Of a stretch of DNA of 64,000 nt, positions 53,729-62,354 are shown piece after piece. Both the position numbers and the translations under genes were made by a program. Location: NCBI GenBank assembly GCA_019752925.1, contig JAIELP010000006.1, positions 434,001-498,000 of the forward strand, written 5' to 3'. Origin of the DNA: a bacterium (lineage in GTDB: Bacteria; Bdellovibrionota; Bdellovibrionia; Bdellovibrionales; Bdellovibrionaceae). The notes below the pieces were generated by a model, which did not search any database, was not told the origin of the DNA, and saw only the letters and a program-made list of their open reading frames with translations. The first letter of the stretch is position 1; each line of letters starts with the position of its first letter.

Positions 53729-54520
53729 ATGAAGCTATCAACAAAATTATTTTCTGTAATTGCAGCAATTGCTTTTGTTAGTGCTTGTAACAATAAAGGT
53801 GATGCCGATTCAAATTTAAAGGCTAAACCTCAAACCAAGCCGAGCGTTATTGATGTATTAAACGGTAAATCTCACATTCAGGTTCTTGATATTAAGTACA
53901 AAGCACTTAAGGCTGATTGCAAACTAGCAGCTATTAAATCAACAAAAGGTCAGTTGCACGAATCTGCTGGAGTTACTCCACCTCCGGATCAACCACCTTT
54001 AACTGGCAACCCACCAACAGTTGTTCCGGTTGAAAATCCAACACCGGATTCATTAATCTACGATCTAAAAGCTCAGGCTACTATCGATAAAGAATTAAAA
54101 GAATTTATAAAGTCATCGTTAACAACTTCAATTGATGAGCAAACACTTAAAGTGGATATTTCTATTTCACCAGTTATGTTTGAAGAGTATTTGACTCTTG
54201 ATATTAACCAGAAAAAATATCTTTTGAAGCACACACCGGTTTTATCGTACATGTACAATTACCAACTAAAGCGTGGCGACATGCTTAGCACCGAAAACGG
54301 TACTGGCAGAATCTATGAAAAGATCGAGGCCGGCAAAAAAGTAGTTAGCACAAAAATTGGTGATGATGCTTATGATTTTGTTTTAACTTGTAAATCAAGC
54401 CGCGAGATTAATAATGATAATCCGGATCTGGCTTTTGAATTTGAATCCCAGTGGGCTAATATTGACTGCCAATCTCCTAAAAATGATGAGGAAAAAGCAA
54501 TCTGCTCAAAAGTTCATTGA
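53729..54520 (+). CDS. Lipoprotein of unknown function
   Basis: The 263-residue product has a lipoprotein signal with the lipobox VSAC (Cys20). A Pro-rich stretch (PPPDQPPLTGNPPTVVPVENPTP, about 87-110) separates two folded parts; four cysteines lie in the mature chain. No known family. It has a perfect sigma-70 promoter, suggesting strong constitutive expression, and GGGGGA before the ATG. Confidence 0.85.
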   Translation: MKLSTKLFSVIAAIAFVSACNNKGDADSNLKAKPQTKPSVIDVLNGKSHIQVLDIKYKALKADCKLAAIKSTKGQLHESAGVTPPPDQPPLTGNPPTVVPVENPTPDSLIYDLKAQATIDKELKEFIKSSLTTSIDEQTLKVDISISPVMFEEYLTLDINQKKYLLKHTPVLSYMYNYQLKRGDMLSTENGTGRIYEKIEAGKKVVSTKIGDDAYDFVLTCKSSREINNDNPDLAFEFESQWANIDCQSPKNDEEKAICSKVH

Positions 54521-54564
54521 TGAACTTTTTTAAAAAACCAAATAATGTTGAAAAGGAATTTAAC

Positions 54565-55182
54565 ATGAAAAAAATCATTACCGTTGCAGCCTTAGTATTA
54601 AGTTCTATTGTAGCTCAAGCCTCTCCGTATGTTCTGGAAGCCAAACCCCTCAAAGATTTAATAGGCTTAATTCAAAGTTCGTCATTTAAATACAAAGACA
54701 CCGGAATGGTATTTGGTTTTGCAACAATTAAAAGTTGTCTTTATGTTGCAGATGGTTTTGCAATCTTAAAAAATTACTGCGTACCTAAAAAAGAATATCC
54801 GGCAGCCGGTTACACAATTATTTCCCCTAAATTCGGCATTATCGATTTATATCAGGAAGATTTGGAAACAGTTATCAAGCATGATGTTCAAATCACAACA
54901 TTCCCAGATATTTTAAAAGGTTTTATTAAAACTCCCGTGCATACTCAGAATATTGCGGGTCTAAATAAAATTTTAGAAGGCGTTTACAATCTCTACGGGC
55001 CGGCGTGTTGGTCGACTAACGCTACTTATGAAGACCAAGTTCCTCAGGTACAATGTTACCCGAGACAGGATGTTATAGGGTTTGATACCTGGTCAGTTGA
55101 AACTCAAAAAACAACAAATGATATGAAAGCTTGGAAACAGCTAATGGAAGCTGTCGAAGCTGCTATTACAAAAAATCAGTAA
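54565..55182 (+). CDS. Secreted protein of unknown function
   Basis: The ATG at 54565 gives a Sec signal peptide (MKKIITVAALVLSSIVAQA) and is preceded by AAGGA; an upstream ATG at 54517 would bury the signal. The 205-residue product has four cysteines but no recognised domain. It probably shares a transcript with the lipoprotein gene 44 bases upstream and is convergent with the NHL protein gene. Confidence 0.83.
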   Translation: MKKIITVAALVLSSIVAQASPYVLEAKPLKDLIGLIQSSSFKYKDTGMVFGFATIKSCLYVADGFAILKNYCVPKKEYPAAGYTIISPKFGIIDLYQEDLETVIKHDVQITTFPDILKGFIKTPVHTQNIAGLNKILEGVYNLYGPACWSTNATYEDQVPQVQCYPRQDVIGFDTWSVETQKTTNDMKAWKQLMEAVEAAITKNQ

Positions 55183-55186
55183 AGTA

Positions 55187-56011
55187 TTAGTAAGGGGTGA
55201 ACGCCATCCCTTGCGGAACATTGATATTAGTCCAATTAAAAAATTCGTTTTTAAAAGTAACCAGGGCAATACGAGAGTTGCCTGGTTCTGCAATATAAAT
55301 ATTCCCCACAGTGTCCACGGCAATTCCGGTTACGCCGGCTAATCCATCGGCTACGACCGTTTTACCGCTGGGTTCAGCTTGGTGATAGCGGTAAACCTTT
55401 GCATTAGTTGCGGTTCCCTCAGCTACAAAAGCGCGTCCATTAACATCAATTGTAATTGTAACGGGTTCTTGAACAGTATCACTAGGGGAGCTATTGGCTC
55501 CGCCCCATAAAACTTTGGCGCTTTCAAATAAACCAACTAGCATGATGTCATTAACTCCAAAAGCCACCGCAGTTGGTTTTGCCGTGTAAGTATTAATAAT
55601 TTTGCGGTCTTTCACCCGCATGATATTAAGTGCAGTTGGACCTTCCTGATTTACATAAACATCCCCGAAAGAATCCACCGCAACCGCGCGGGGATCAAGC
55701 AAACCATCGGCCATAACAGTTATGGCTTTAGAATTTAAATTAATTTTAATTACGCGGGAGTTGCCGGTTTCAGCAACATACATATTCTGAAATTTATCAA
55801 TGGCAATACCTCGTGGGTCGTTTAATCCGGTTACAAAAGCTTCACGGTTAGCTTCTTTGTCGTACTTCCAGATTGTTCCGGTACCATCACCTGAAGAAAT
55901 ATAGAGAGGAAAATTATAAATTGGCGCCTGGCCAGTGCGTAGTAAATCCGCCGGATGCTTACCGCAGGCAAATAGACTCAGCAAAAAAAAGAGTACGCCA
56001 TATTTTTTCAT
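55187..56011 (-). CDS. NHL-repeat beta-propeller lipoprotein
   Basis: The 274-residue product has a lipobox LFAC (Cys16) and at least four NHL-type repeats with the pattern DPRGIAIDKFQNMYVAETGNSRV, DPRAVAVDSFGDVYV and GVTGIAVDTVGNIYIAEPGNSRI. NHL propellers bind proteins or ligands, or have lyase activity; no catalytic residues stand out. It is the last gene of a three-gene minus-strand operon, overlapping the preceding stop by one base. Confidence 0.9.
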   Translation of the reverse strand: MKKYGVLFFLLSLFACGKHPADLLRTGQAPIYNFPLYISSGDGTGTIWKYDKEANREAFVTGLNDPRGIAIDKFQNMYVAETGNSRVIKINLNSKAITVMADGLLDPRAVAVDSFGDVYVNQEGPTALNIMRVKDRKIINTYTAKPTAVAFGVNDIMLVGLFESAKVLWGGANSSPSDTVQEPVTITIDVNGRAFVAEGTATNAKVYRYHQAEPSGKTVVADGLAGVTGIAVDTVGNIYIAEPGNSRIALVTFKNEFFNWTNINVPQGMAFTPY

Positions 56012-56559
56012 TAGAATGAAAATCCAAATCCAAACACGGGATAGCCATCTTGTTGCTGAATCGGCTCACTTAAATCTACGCCATCCTGTTTTTTTAATGT
56101 TTGCTGTTTTACTTTATAGCTTGCGTGAAAAAAAGGTCCGCTACCGCCACTTTTTGAAAGTGAGAAGCGAGCACCTAAACCAAACACAACTCCTGAACCG
56201 GTTTCTTCTGCAATTGCACGGTCGGTGTAGGCTCGCTTAGCAGAAAGTAAATAACCTAACTCCAGATAAAAATTAGACAAATAAGTTTCAAGTTTAATTC
56301 CGTAGGCAGAATCTTTTTCGTTTGAACCGTGTAAGTCGTAGTCAAACATGGCTCCGAAGCCAACGCGTTCATAAGCCCAAACAAACTCACTACGGGTTAA
56401 AATTGAAGAACCGGAAGGGCCGGCCCCGCCTTGTGTGGTCGAGCTGTTCAAGGCCATGATGCCAACCGAAACAATCTTTCTTGCCTTAGAGCTGCCGCCT
56501 TTTTGAGAGTAGGAGTTGATAGATAACAGCAGTACACCCAGAAACATTAAAATTTTCAT
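56011..56559 (-). CDS. Outer membrane beta-barrel protein
   Basis: The 182-residue product has a signal peptide (NSYS-QK), then alternating strands typical of a small barrel (EFVWAYERVGFGAMFDYDLHG, YLSNFYLELGYLLSA) and a terminal Phe (YPVFGFGFSF), the recognition signal for the BAM machine. No specific family. It sits between two lipoprotein genes in one operon, which suggests a shared envelope assembly. Confidence 0.82.
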   Translation of the reverse strand: MKILMFLGVLLLSINSYSQKGGSSKARKIVSVGIMALNSSTTQGGAGPSGSSILTRSEFVWAYERVGFGAMFDYDLHGSNEKDSAYGIKLETYLSNFYLELGYLLSAKRAYTDRAIAEETGSGVVFGLGARFSLSKSGGSGPFFHASYKVKQQTLKKQDGVDLSEPIQQQDGYPVFGFGFSF

Positions 56560-56562
56560 TGA

Positions 56563-58260
56563 TTACCTCAAGGTTCTGAATGAGCGGGTTCCAGATACAC
56601 TTTGGTTGCCGCACGAATCTTTGCTTCTCACGTTGTATTGATAATATTTGTAAGGTTGTAAGCCCGTAATATCCATAGCATGAAAAGTAACCATACTGGT
56701 GTTTTCTGTGGATACTGTAGTTGGTCCTGTAATACCATGACCTTCTTGTGAAGTTGAACTTTCATTTGTTAACCATTGAACGCGCGCTGAGTTGGAAGTG
56801 ATGTTCACAACTTGAATAGAAGAAATATTAGGTGAGGCTGTATCTAGTAAACAGTCGCCAGGTACAGCTCCGCCACCATCTAAAGGTGAGTCAGGATTTA
56901 CAGGAATTTCGCAAATTTGTGCAGCGTAATTACCTTCTAACACTAAGTCAGGTCCGTTAACAGAAACGCCGTAAGTGCGCGTTGTTGTATCGCCGGCACC
57001 AAAAATATTGGCAATAGGACCTGCAACGGCGATATTCAGTTTACCTTGTAATAATAATTCTTTAACTTTGGCAGCACCTAATAATGAAATCAGATTTAAA
57101 GTTACGGTTTGGTTGCTATTATTAGACGGAATTGCATTTATAAAATTATTCCAGTAGGTTCTGCTATCGGTATCCGCGCTCCATGACTCAACAGCCACTG
57201 TGGCGGGACCTCTATCGAAGCCGTCTTGGTCAATGCCTATGCCGTTAATAACGATGGCCACTGGGTTCGCATTTGTACGGCGTAACTGAACTACTATGTC
57301 GGCTTTTGTAATATTCAGTAAATCGTAAGAAGAAAGTTTCGGTAAGCGTGGGTCATAGAAAAACTCTACAGAGCGCATTCCAGAATAAGCCGTACTCCAC
57401 GAAACAGAGGGAGTCAGCACAGTTCCGCCGAAAGCTGGCTGTGAAATCGAGTTGCCGTCATTATGAATATAGGTATTAAGCATTTTATAGGTAGGGCTGG
57501 TTGTACAAGTTAAAGCTGTTTTGGAAACAGTAAAACCTTCCATAATTAAAATCGGTTTTGAGGCTGTAGCAGTGTCTGTTTGTACAAATGCATCGTCACC
57601 AGTAACAACTCTGAAAACTCCATCATCCAGTAAATTTTTAATTGTTAAGCTCGTAGAAGTTAATAAATCTATAATGCCGATATCAAAAGTATTAGGAGTG
57701 CTAATTTTATAATGGCTTAAAGCCCAATCCATGAAGTAAGTATTGGCAGCGCCATTTGGTGCTGTGGCTCCTGAACAAGTTCCCACGCACGAATAGTTTC
57801 TGTGTTGAATTTGCGTTGATGTGCCAGATACCATTGAGCTAGGCGGGCGCCCCGTAAATACGCCATCAACAAAAATAGCTTCTGTGTCCGAGCTGTCACG
57901 CGCCGTAACGACTAACAGGCGTGCATCGCCTAGTTCATAGTTTGCGATTGGGTATGTATAATTAAATTCAAACGGCCATTGTGAATCGGTGGCACTAGTA
58001 CCCAGTGCGCGGCGTGGGCCAGTAAATGGTAAATCTGTGGCGGTCCAAGCCGGAATATCGTTAGTGGCTTCTACAATGCGTGTAACGGTGTAAAGCTGCC
58101 CACTCGGCGAGCCATCAGTACGCGTACCGCCATCACCAATAGTGGGTGCGCCAAGGTAATCCCCAGTAGAAAGCGCTTCAGCCTTACCATCACATGAAGT
58201 CAGGTAAAGACAATAGGCTAACAATAACAATATCTTTATCGTAGCGGCTATACGTCCCAT
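56563..58260 (-). CDS. Large lipoprotein with C-terminal fibronectin type III-like domain
   Basis: The 565-residue product has the lipobox LTSC (Cys23). The long central part is Ser/Thr-rich beta structure with few clues; residues about 475-565 resemble an Fn3 domain (NISSIQVVNITSNSARVQW ... LQPYKYYQYNVRSKD). It is the first gene of the three-gene operon with the beta-barrel and the NHL lipoprotein. Likely role: cell surface binding or structure; not proven. Confidence 0.85.
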   Translation of the reverse strand: MGRIAATIKILLLLAYCLYLTSCDGKAEALSTGDYLGAPTIGDGGTRTDGSPSGQLYTVTRIVEATNDIPAWTATDLPFTGPRRALGTSATDSQWPFEFNYTYPIANYELGDARLLVVTARDSSDTEAIFVDGVFTGRPPSSMVSGTSTQIQHRNYSCVGTCSGATAPNGAANTYFMDWALSHYKISTPNTFDIGIIDLLTSTSLTIKNLLDDGVFRVVTGDDAFVQTDTATASKPILIMEGFTVSKTALTCTTSPTYKMLNTYIHNDGNSISQPAFGGTVLTPSVSWSTAYSGMRSVEFFYDPRLPKLSSYDLLNITKADIVVQLRRTNANPVAIVINGIGIDQDGFDRGPATVAVESWSADTDSRTYWNNFINAIPSNNSNQTVTLNLISLLGAAKVKELLLQGKLNIAVAGPIANIFGAGDTTTRTYGVSVNGPDLVLEGNYAAQICEIPVNPDSPLDGGGAVPGDCLLDTASPNISSIQVVNITSNSARVQWLTNESSTSQEGHGITGPTTVSTENTSMVTFHAMDITGLQPYKYYQYNVRSKDSCGNQSVSGTRSFRTLR

Positions 58261-58413
58261 ATAGATATATTATCGGTGATTTCAGGCCTGAATTGAAGAA
58301 TTCCAATTTTTTTATGTGAAAAACGATACAAACCCCTAAAGTGTCTCTAAATGAGATGCCTCAGAGGGAAAACCAATAAAATCTCATTTTCTAAGAGTAA
58401 AAATTCCAAATAT

Positions 58414-58456
58414 AACTACTTACTTCAACAGAGCTTTCTTGTTGATATAAGTAGTT
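58414..58456 (-). repeat. Imperfect inverted repeat directly after a stop codon
   Basis: AACTACTTA-CT-TCAACA (58414-58430) pairs with TGTTGA-TA-TAAGTAGTT (58440-58456), 15 of 17 positions, over a 9-base loop. It abuts the stop at 58457 and probably ends or protects that transcript. A second pair, AAATGAGAT (58349-58357) and ATCTCATTT (58381-58389), lies in the same 196-base gap. Confidence 0.6.
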
Positions 58457-58930
58457 TTAGAAGTTTTCGGAAGCTTCGAAGGTGAAATTTTTTGAGTTTC
58501 CACTGAAGCGGAAGAGCTTATCTATGGTTTGAAAGTAGGCTTCGCCTCTGTCGTTTAATTTAAACATATTGGTCAATCGCTCAGCTTCGTCGCCAGTTGC
58601 CGTAAAGCTCATGTATTTTTTTGAAGCTGAAATGATTGTGTTAGGAGATTTATTTATAATCACTTGGCACTGCTGACGATATTCGCCACAAACTAAATTA
58701 AAATCACTATCAGCGCTGACAATTCCTTTGCCTTTTCCCAACATCGTATCTTGCTCGGGTACGTTCATAATTTGGTAAAGGTCTGTAGAGTCTGAATCGG
58801 TATTACCGTATACGTCAGTTGGAGTAATAAAGACAATAGCATTTCTGTCCCCAACAAAAAAACGCATGCGTGTAGCTGAAAAACTCAAAGAGCTCAGAAG
58901 AGTAATAATTAAAATTAGAATTGTTTTCAT
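58457..58930 (-). CDS. Small secreted protein coupled to the radical SAM gene
   Basis: The 157-residue product has a signal peptide (MKTILILIITLLSSLSFSA) and a mature domain with a Cys pair (VCGEYRQQC). The pattern of strands has no match I can name. Its start overlaps the radical SAM stop in an ATGA, so both are made together; it could be a target, a partner or just a neighbour of that enzyme. Confidence 0.8.
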   Translation of the reverse strand: MKTILILIITLLSSLSFSATRMRFFVGDRNAIVFITPTDVYGNTDSDSTDLYQIMNVPEQDTMLGKGKGIVSADSDFNLVCGEYRQQCQVIINKSPNTIISASKKYMSFTATGDEAERLTNMFKLNDRGEAYFQTIDKLFRFSGNSKNFTFEASENF

Positions 58931-60165
58931 AAGTTCTCCTGCAAAGTATAAAAATATTTATCAGTTAAGTCTGTAACAGACTCCCATTCTTTGGCAAATA
59001 AAGAATGGTATTCAGGGTAAAAATCTGCAAAGTTCTGCTTGCGGTAAATATCCTGACGTTTCATCCAAATAATGAACTGACGAAATTTCAAAGTGTTACT
59101 TGGATTAATGTCCAAATATCCAAGTACTTCAGGATTTTTCACATGGTTTCGAACAACTGATTTAACTTGCTCTGGCAAAGTGTGAATTGCCAGATAATCA
59201 GGTGATTGCACCATATTGATGTAATGGTTTTCACCTATGTTTTGTTTGTGCCAACTTAAAACTTTGTCAGCTTCAAAACAATTAACCGAGCTGATTGTTA
59301 AACTGCTCATTAAATACATATTACAATTTAGAATATTTTTTAAATTTTTTACGTCCTCAATAACGTTTAACAATGTAGCCCATTTGCCAGGCCAACGTGT
59401 ATATTCGAAAGTCTTTTCAACACCGTCTATACTGAATGAAATTTCAATCATTTTAAATTTATCCCAGGCTCTTTTCAGTCGTTCACTTGGGTGATTTGTT
59501 CCGTTGGTGCTATAAAATAAGGTCATGTTATCGCTGAGATTTTTTTCAATTAAATATTCTAGCAAATCTAGGTGGGTCTGATTTAAAAAAGGTTCGCCTC
59601 CGAAAAAATCAATACGTTCAAGATTTTCAGCAATTTCAAAAAACTGTGTGAAGTCTGTGTGTTTGCGGGGGGCTGATGCAACAAAGCGGTTGTGTTTAAA
59701 ATATTTTCCTTGATGTAAAGAAGTTGTTCCAAAGGTATCAACATAAAACTGACCTTCTTGGTGATACATGCTGGAGTCCCAGCCAGCACAACTACGACAA
59801 GCCAAATTACAAATATTACTCGTTTTAAAAACCGCAACCTTGGGGCCTTTTAACCATGCATCGGATTTAATAAATTCTTCATAATCATTTGGGCAGTCGG
59901 TGAGAGTTCTTTGGCGTAAACTTTTTTTTCCAGCTTTTTCTTCAGCCCAGCAACGGTTGCAGGCTTCAGGTTTTTTTCCATCGATAAAATCCTGACGGAG
60001 CTGATTGAGCTCAGTGCTTTGCCAGCGTTCTTTCGGGTTTAAATGTCCGTGCTGCCATTCCCCGGCACCAAATGCGCACGGACTATTTTGTCCGAAGGCA
60101 TTTTGTCGAATGCTTTTAAATGGTAGCAGGCAAAAGTTTTCAGGTCTTTCCTCTGGGAATTTCAT
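58927..60165 (-). CDS. Radical SAM protein with SPASM/twitch-like extra cysteines
   Basis: The ATG at 60165 gives the family-typical N-terminus MKFPEERPENFCLLPF; AGGA abuts the ATG directly. The 412-residue enzyme has the cluster motif CNLACRSC (Cys119, Cys123, Cys126), the partial barrel with FFGGEPFLN, and additional cysteines before it (Cys12, Cys30, CNRCW at 69-72), the place where twitch-domain proteins hold an extra cluster. Relatives modify peptides or other substrates. The gene is 75 bases from the divergent metallopeptidase gene. Confidence 0.9.
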   Translation of the reverse strand: MKFPEERPENFCLLPFKSIRQNAFGQNSPCAFGAGEWQHGHLNPKERWQSTELNQLRQDFIDGKKPEACNRCWAEEKAGKKSLRQRTLTDCPNDYEEFIKSDAWLKGPKVAVFKTSNICNLACRSCAGWDSSMYHQEGQFYVDTFGTTSLHQGKYFKHNRFVASAPRKHTDFTQFFEIAENLERIDFFGGEPFLNQTHLDLLEYLIEKNLSDNMTLFYSTNGTNHPSERLKRAWDKFKMIEISFSIDGVEKTFEYTRWPGKWATLLNVIEDVKNLKNILNCNMYLMSSLTISSVNCFEADKVLSWHKQNIGENHYINMVQSPDYLAIHTLPEQVKSVVRNHVKNPEVLGYLDINPSNTLKFRQFIIWMKRQDIYRKQNFADFYPEYHSLFAKEWESVTDLTDKYFYTLQENL

Positions 60166-60240
60166 TCCTATATCGTAGATAAAAAAAAATTGAAAATATA
60201 GGGTCAACGAGTCATAATTTACTTTGAGGTATCGCACATT

Positions 60241-61281
60241 ATGTCGACCAAACAAGGCAGTAGGCCTGACCTTACGGATCTCACAGACGAGGAAATACTC
60301 AAACTTAGGTTTAAGGATATACCTTTGCCTATTGTTGGTACCGATGTCGAAGAAAAAATTAAGCAACTTTACTCTGAACTTGAAACCAAAGGGCTCGCCT
60401 TTCGTCCAAATATTTTTCTTGGCGACGAGTGGTTCAGTCCAGAAGGTATGAATGCCATTGCCGTTCCCTTTTATTTGGCCAACCCACGTTTAAAAAGTTT
60501 GGAAAAGTCGCAGATGCTTGAGGTTGAAGGGGGTACGCATGATTGGTTTATGCGCTTACTACGCCATGAAGCTGGTCATTGCTTTGATCACTGCTATAAA
60601 TTTTCAAAAAGAAAAAAGTGGCATCAGATTTTTGGTTCACCTAACGAAGACTACGAGCCCGAAACTTATCGCCCGCAGCCATACAGCAAAAGTTATGTGA
60701 AACATTTGGATCGTTGGTATGCACAAGCTCATCCCGATGAAGACTTTGCCGAAACTTTTGCAGTTTGGCTTGATCCTAACCGCGATTGGAAAAAAGAATA
60801 CAGTAAGTGGCCAGTAGCACTCAAAAAACTTGAGTACATGGACGAACTGGCTGCGGATAGCCTTAAACTAAAAAATCTTGCCGAAAAAGGCCGGGTTCCG
60901 AGTAATGTGGCCCAGTTAACGACGACATTGGATAAGTACTATCAAAAGCGCCGACGCGAAAGTGCCGATGATTATCCGGATTTTTATGACAGTGATCTCA
61001 ATAAAATATTCAATGGTGATGTGAGTTTATCTAAACGAGAATATTCTGCATTAAAATTTATGAAAAAGCACCGCAAAGCAATTGTGTCCACGGTGGCCTG
61101 GGCTACTGGAGAAAGTAAATTTACCATTGAAGCTTTGGTTAAAAGATTAACCGATCGTTGCGAAAAGCTTGATTTACGTTTAGGAAAATCAGAAACCCAA
61201 ACTACAATGGAAGTGGCAAGTTTTCTGACCAGCTTGGTTAAAAATTATTTATTTACCGGAAAGTTTAAAAGGAAGGTTTAG
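60241..61281 (+). CDS. Putative zinc metallopeptidase (HExxH)
   Basis: The 346-residue protein has RHEAGHCFDHCY (His109, Glu110, His113), the gluzincin-type HExxH, and about 70 residues later DEDFAETFAVWLDP, whose Glu is a candidate third ligand. It has no signal peptide, so it should work in the cytoplasm. The C-terminal third is helical and basic (RKHRKAIVSTV). It is followed after four bases by the ATP-grasp gene and is divergent from the radical SAM gene. Confidence 0.85.
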   Translation: MSTKQGSRPDLTDLTDEEILKLRFKDIPLPIVGTDVEEKIKQLYSELETKGLAFRPNIFLGDEWFSPEGMNAIAVPFYLANPRLKSLEKSQMLEVEGGTHDWFMRLLRHEAGHCFDHCYKFSKRKKWHQIFGSPNEDYEPETYRPQPYSKSYVKHLDRWYAQAHPDEDFAETFAVWLDPNRDWKKEYSKWPVALKKLEYMDELAADSLKLKNLAEKGRVPSNVAQLTTTLDKYYQKRRRESADDYPDFYDSDLNKIFNGDVSLSKREYSALKFMKKHRKAIVSTVAWATGESKFTIEALVKRLTDRCEKLDLRLGKSETQTTMEVASFLTSLVKNYLFTGKFKRKV

Positions 61282-61285
61282 TTTT

Positions 61286-62347
61286 ATGAAGTCATTAAGG
61301 ATTTTACTCTTATTTGATCTGTCAGTAAAAATAGCTCCCGAAGATTATAAATTGTACTGGGATACGCCTGACTGGAAAACTGAAAAAGATATTAAAAATA
61401 CTCTCAAAAAACTAGGTCATGAAGTGATTCCTCTTGGCATTTACAACGACATTGAACCCATTATTCAAACAGTTCAAAAAGAAAAACCAGATTTGGTATT
61501 TAATATGAGCGAGGCCTTTTCAGGAAATCGTGATTTCGAGCCCGACATGACGTCTTTGCTTCAGTTGATGGGAGTCCCTTTCACCGGTGCAGGTCCTTTG
61601 GGTCTGCGTTTGTGTAAAGATAAAGGTTTAACCAAAATTATCCTGAACTATCACAATATTCGTACACCACAGTTTTTAATGATCAAAAAAGCTGCTCCAC
61701 AAAAAAGTCTTAAGGAATTTACTTTTCCTGCATTTGTAAAGCCTTTGCAGTTGGAATCATCAGAAGGTATTTCGCAGTCATCTTATGTTGAAAATGAAAA
61801 AGATGCATTGGCGCGGATAAAATTTGTTCATGAAAGTCTTGGTGTAGATGCTATCATCGAGGAGTATATTGAGGGACGAGAGCTGTATGTTAGTGTTTTA
61901 GGTAATGAAAAACTAACTGTTTTCCCTCCTCGTGAACTTTTCTTTAAAGAAGTTCCAGAGGACGAACCCAAATTTGCCACATATCGCAGTAAGTGGGACA
62001 AAGAATATAGAAAAAAATGGGGTATAGATACGGGCTATGTTAAAAGCATGCCGGAAGGTCTTCAAAAAAACATTAATGAAACCTGTAAAAAGATTTATAA
62101 GCTTTTATCTATTCAAGGATATGGCCGCATTGATTTGCGTGTAAAGCAAAACGGGGAAATTTATTTTATTGAGGCTAATCCAAATCCCTCTATAGGTAAA
62201 AATGAGGATTATTCTTTATCAGCATCGCGCGATGGTGTTTCTTATGACGAATTACTGAGTAAAATTATTTCATTGGCTATGCACAAGGTGCCAGTCAATG
62301 CACAAAGCCACGGACAAAGCCGTTCTCAGGCTACTGCTGCGGCTTAA
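61286..62347 (+). CDS. ATP-grasp ligase of the D-Ala-D-Ala ligase family
   Basis: The 353-residue protein has the Ddl layout: N-terminal VFNMSEAFSGNRDFEP and GVPFTGAGPLGLRLCKDKG, central FPAFVKPLQLESSEGIS, an EEYIEGRELYVSV grasp, and the Mg site FIEANPNPSIG. It differs from true Ddl in the N-terminal NMSEA (usually HGxxGE) and in an inserted WDKEYRKKWGID segment, so the substrate is probably not D-Ala. The neighbouring metallopeptidase may act on its product or substrate. Confidence 0.86.
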   Translation: MKSLRILLLFDLSVKIAPEDYKLYWDTPDWKTEKDIKNTLKKLGHEVIPLGIYNDIEPIIQTVQKEKPDLVFNMSEAFSGNRDFEPDMTSLLQLMGVPFTGAGPLGLRLCKDKGLTKIILNYHNIRTPQFLMIKKAAPQKSLKEFTFPAFVKPLQLESSEGISQSSYVENEKDALARIKFVHESLGVDAIIEEYIEGRELYVSVLGNEKLTVFPPRELFFKEVPEDEPKFATYRSKWDKEYRKKWGIDTGYVKSMPEGLQKNINETCKKIYKLLSIQGYGRIDLRVKQNGEIYFIEANPNPSIGKNEDYSLSASRDGVSYDELLSKIISLAMHKVPVNAQSHGQSRSQATAAA

Positions 62348-62354
62348 ACATTAT

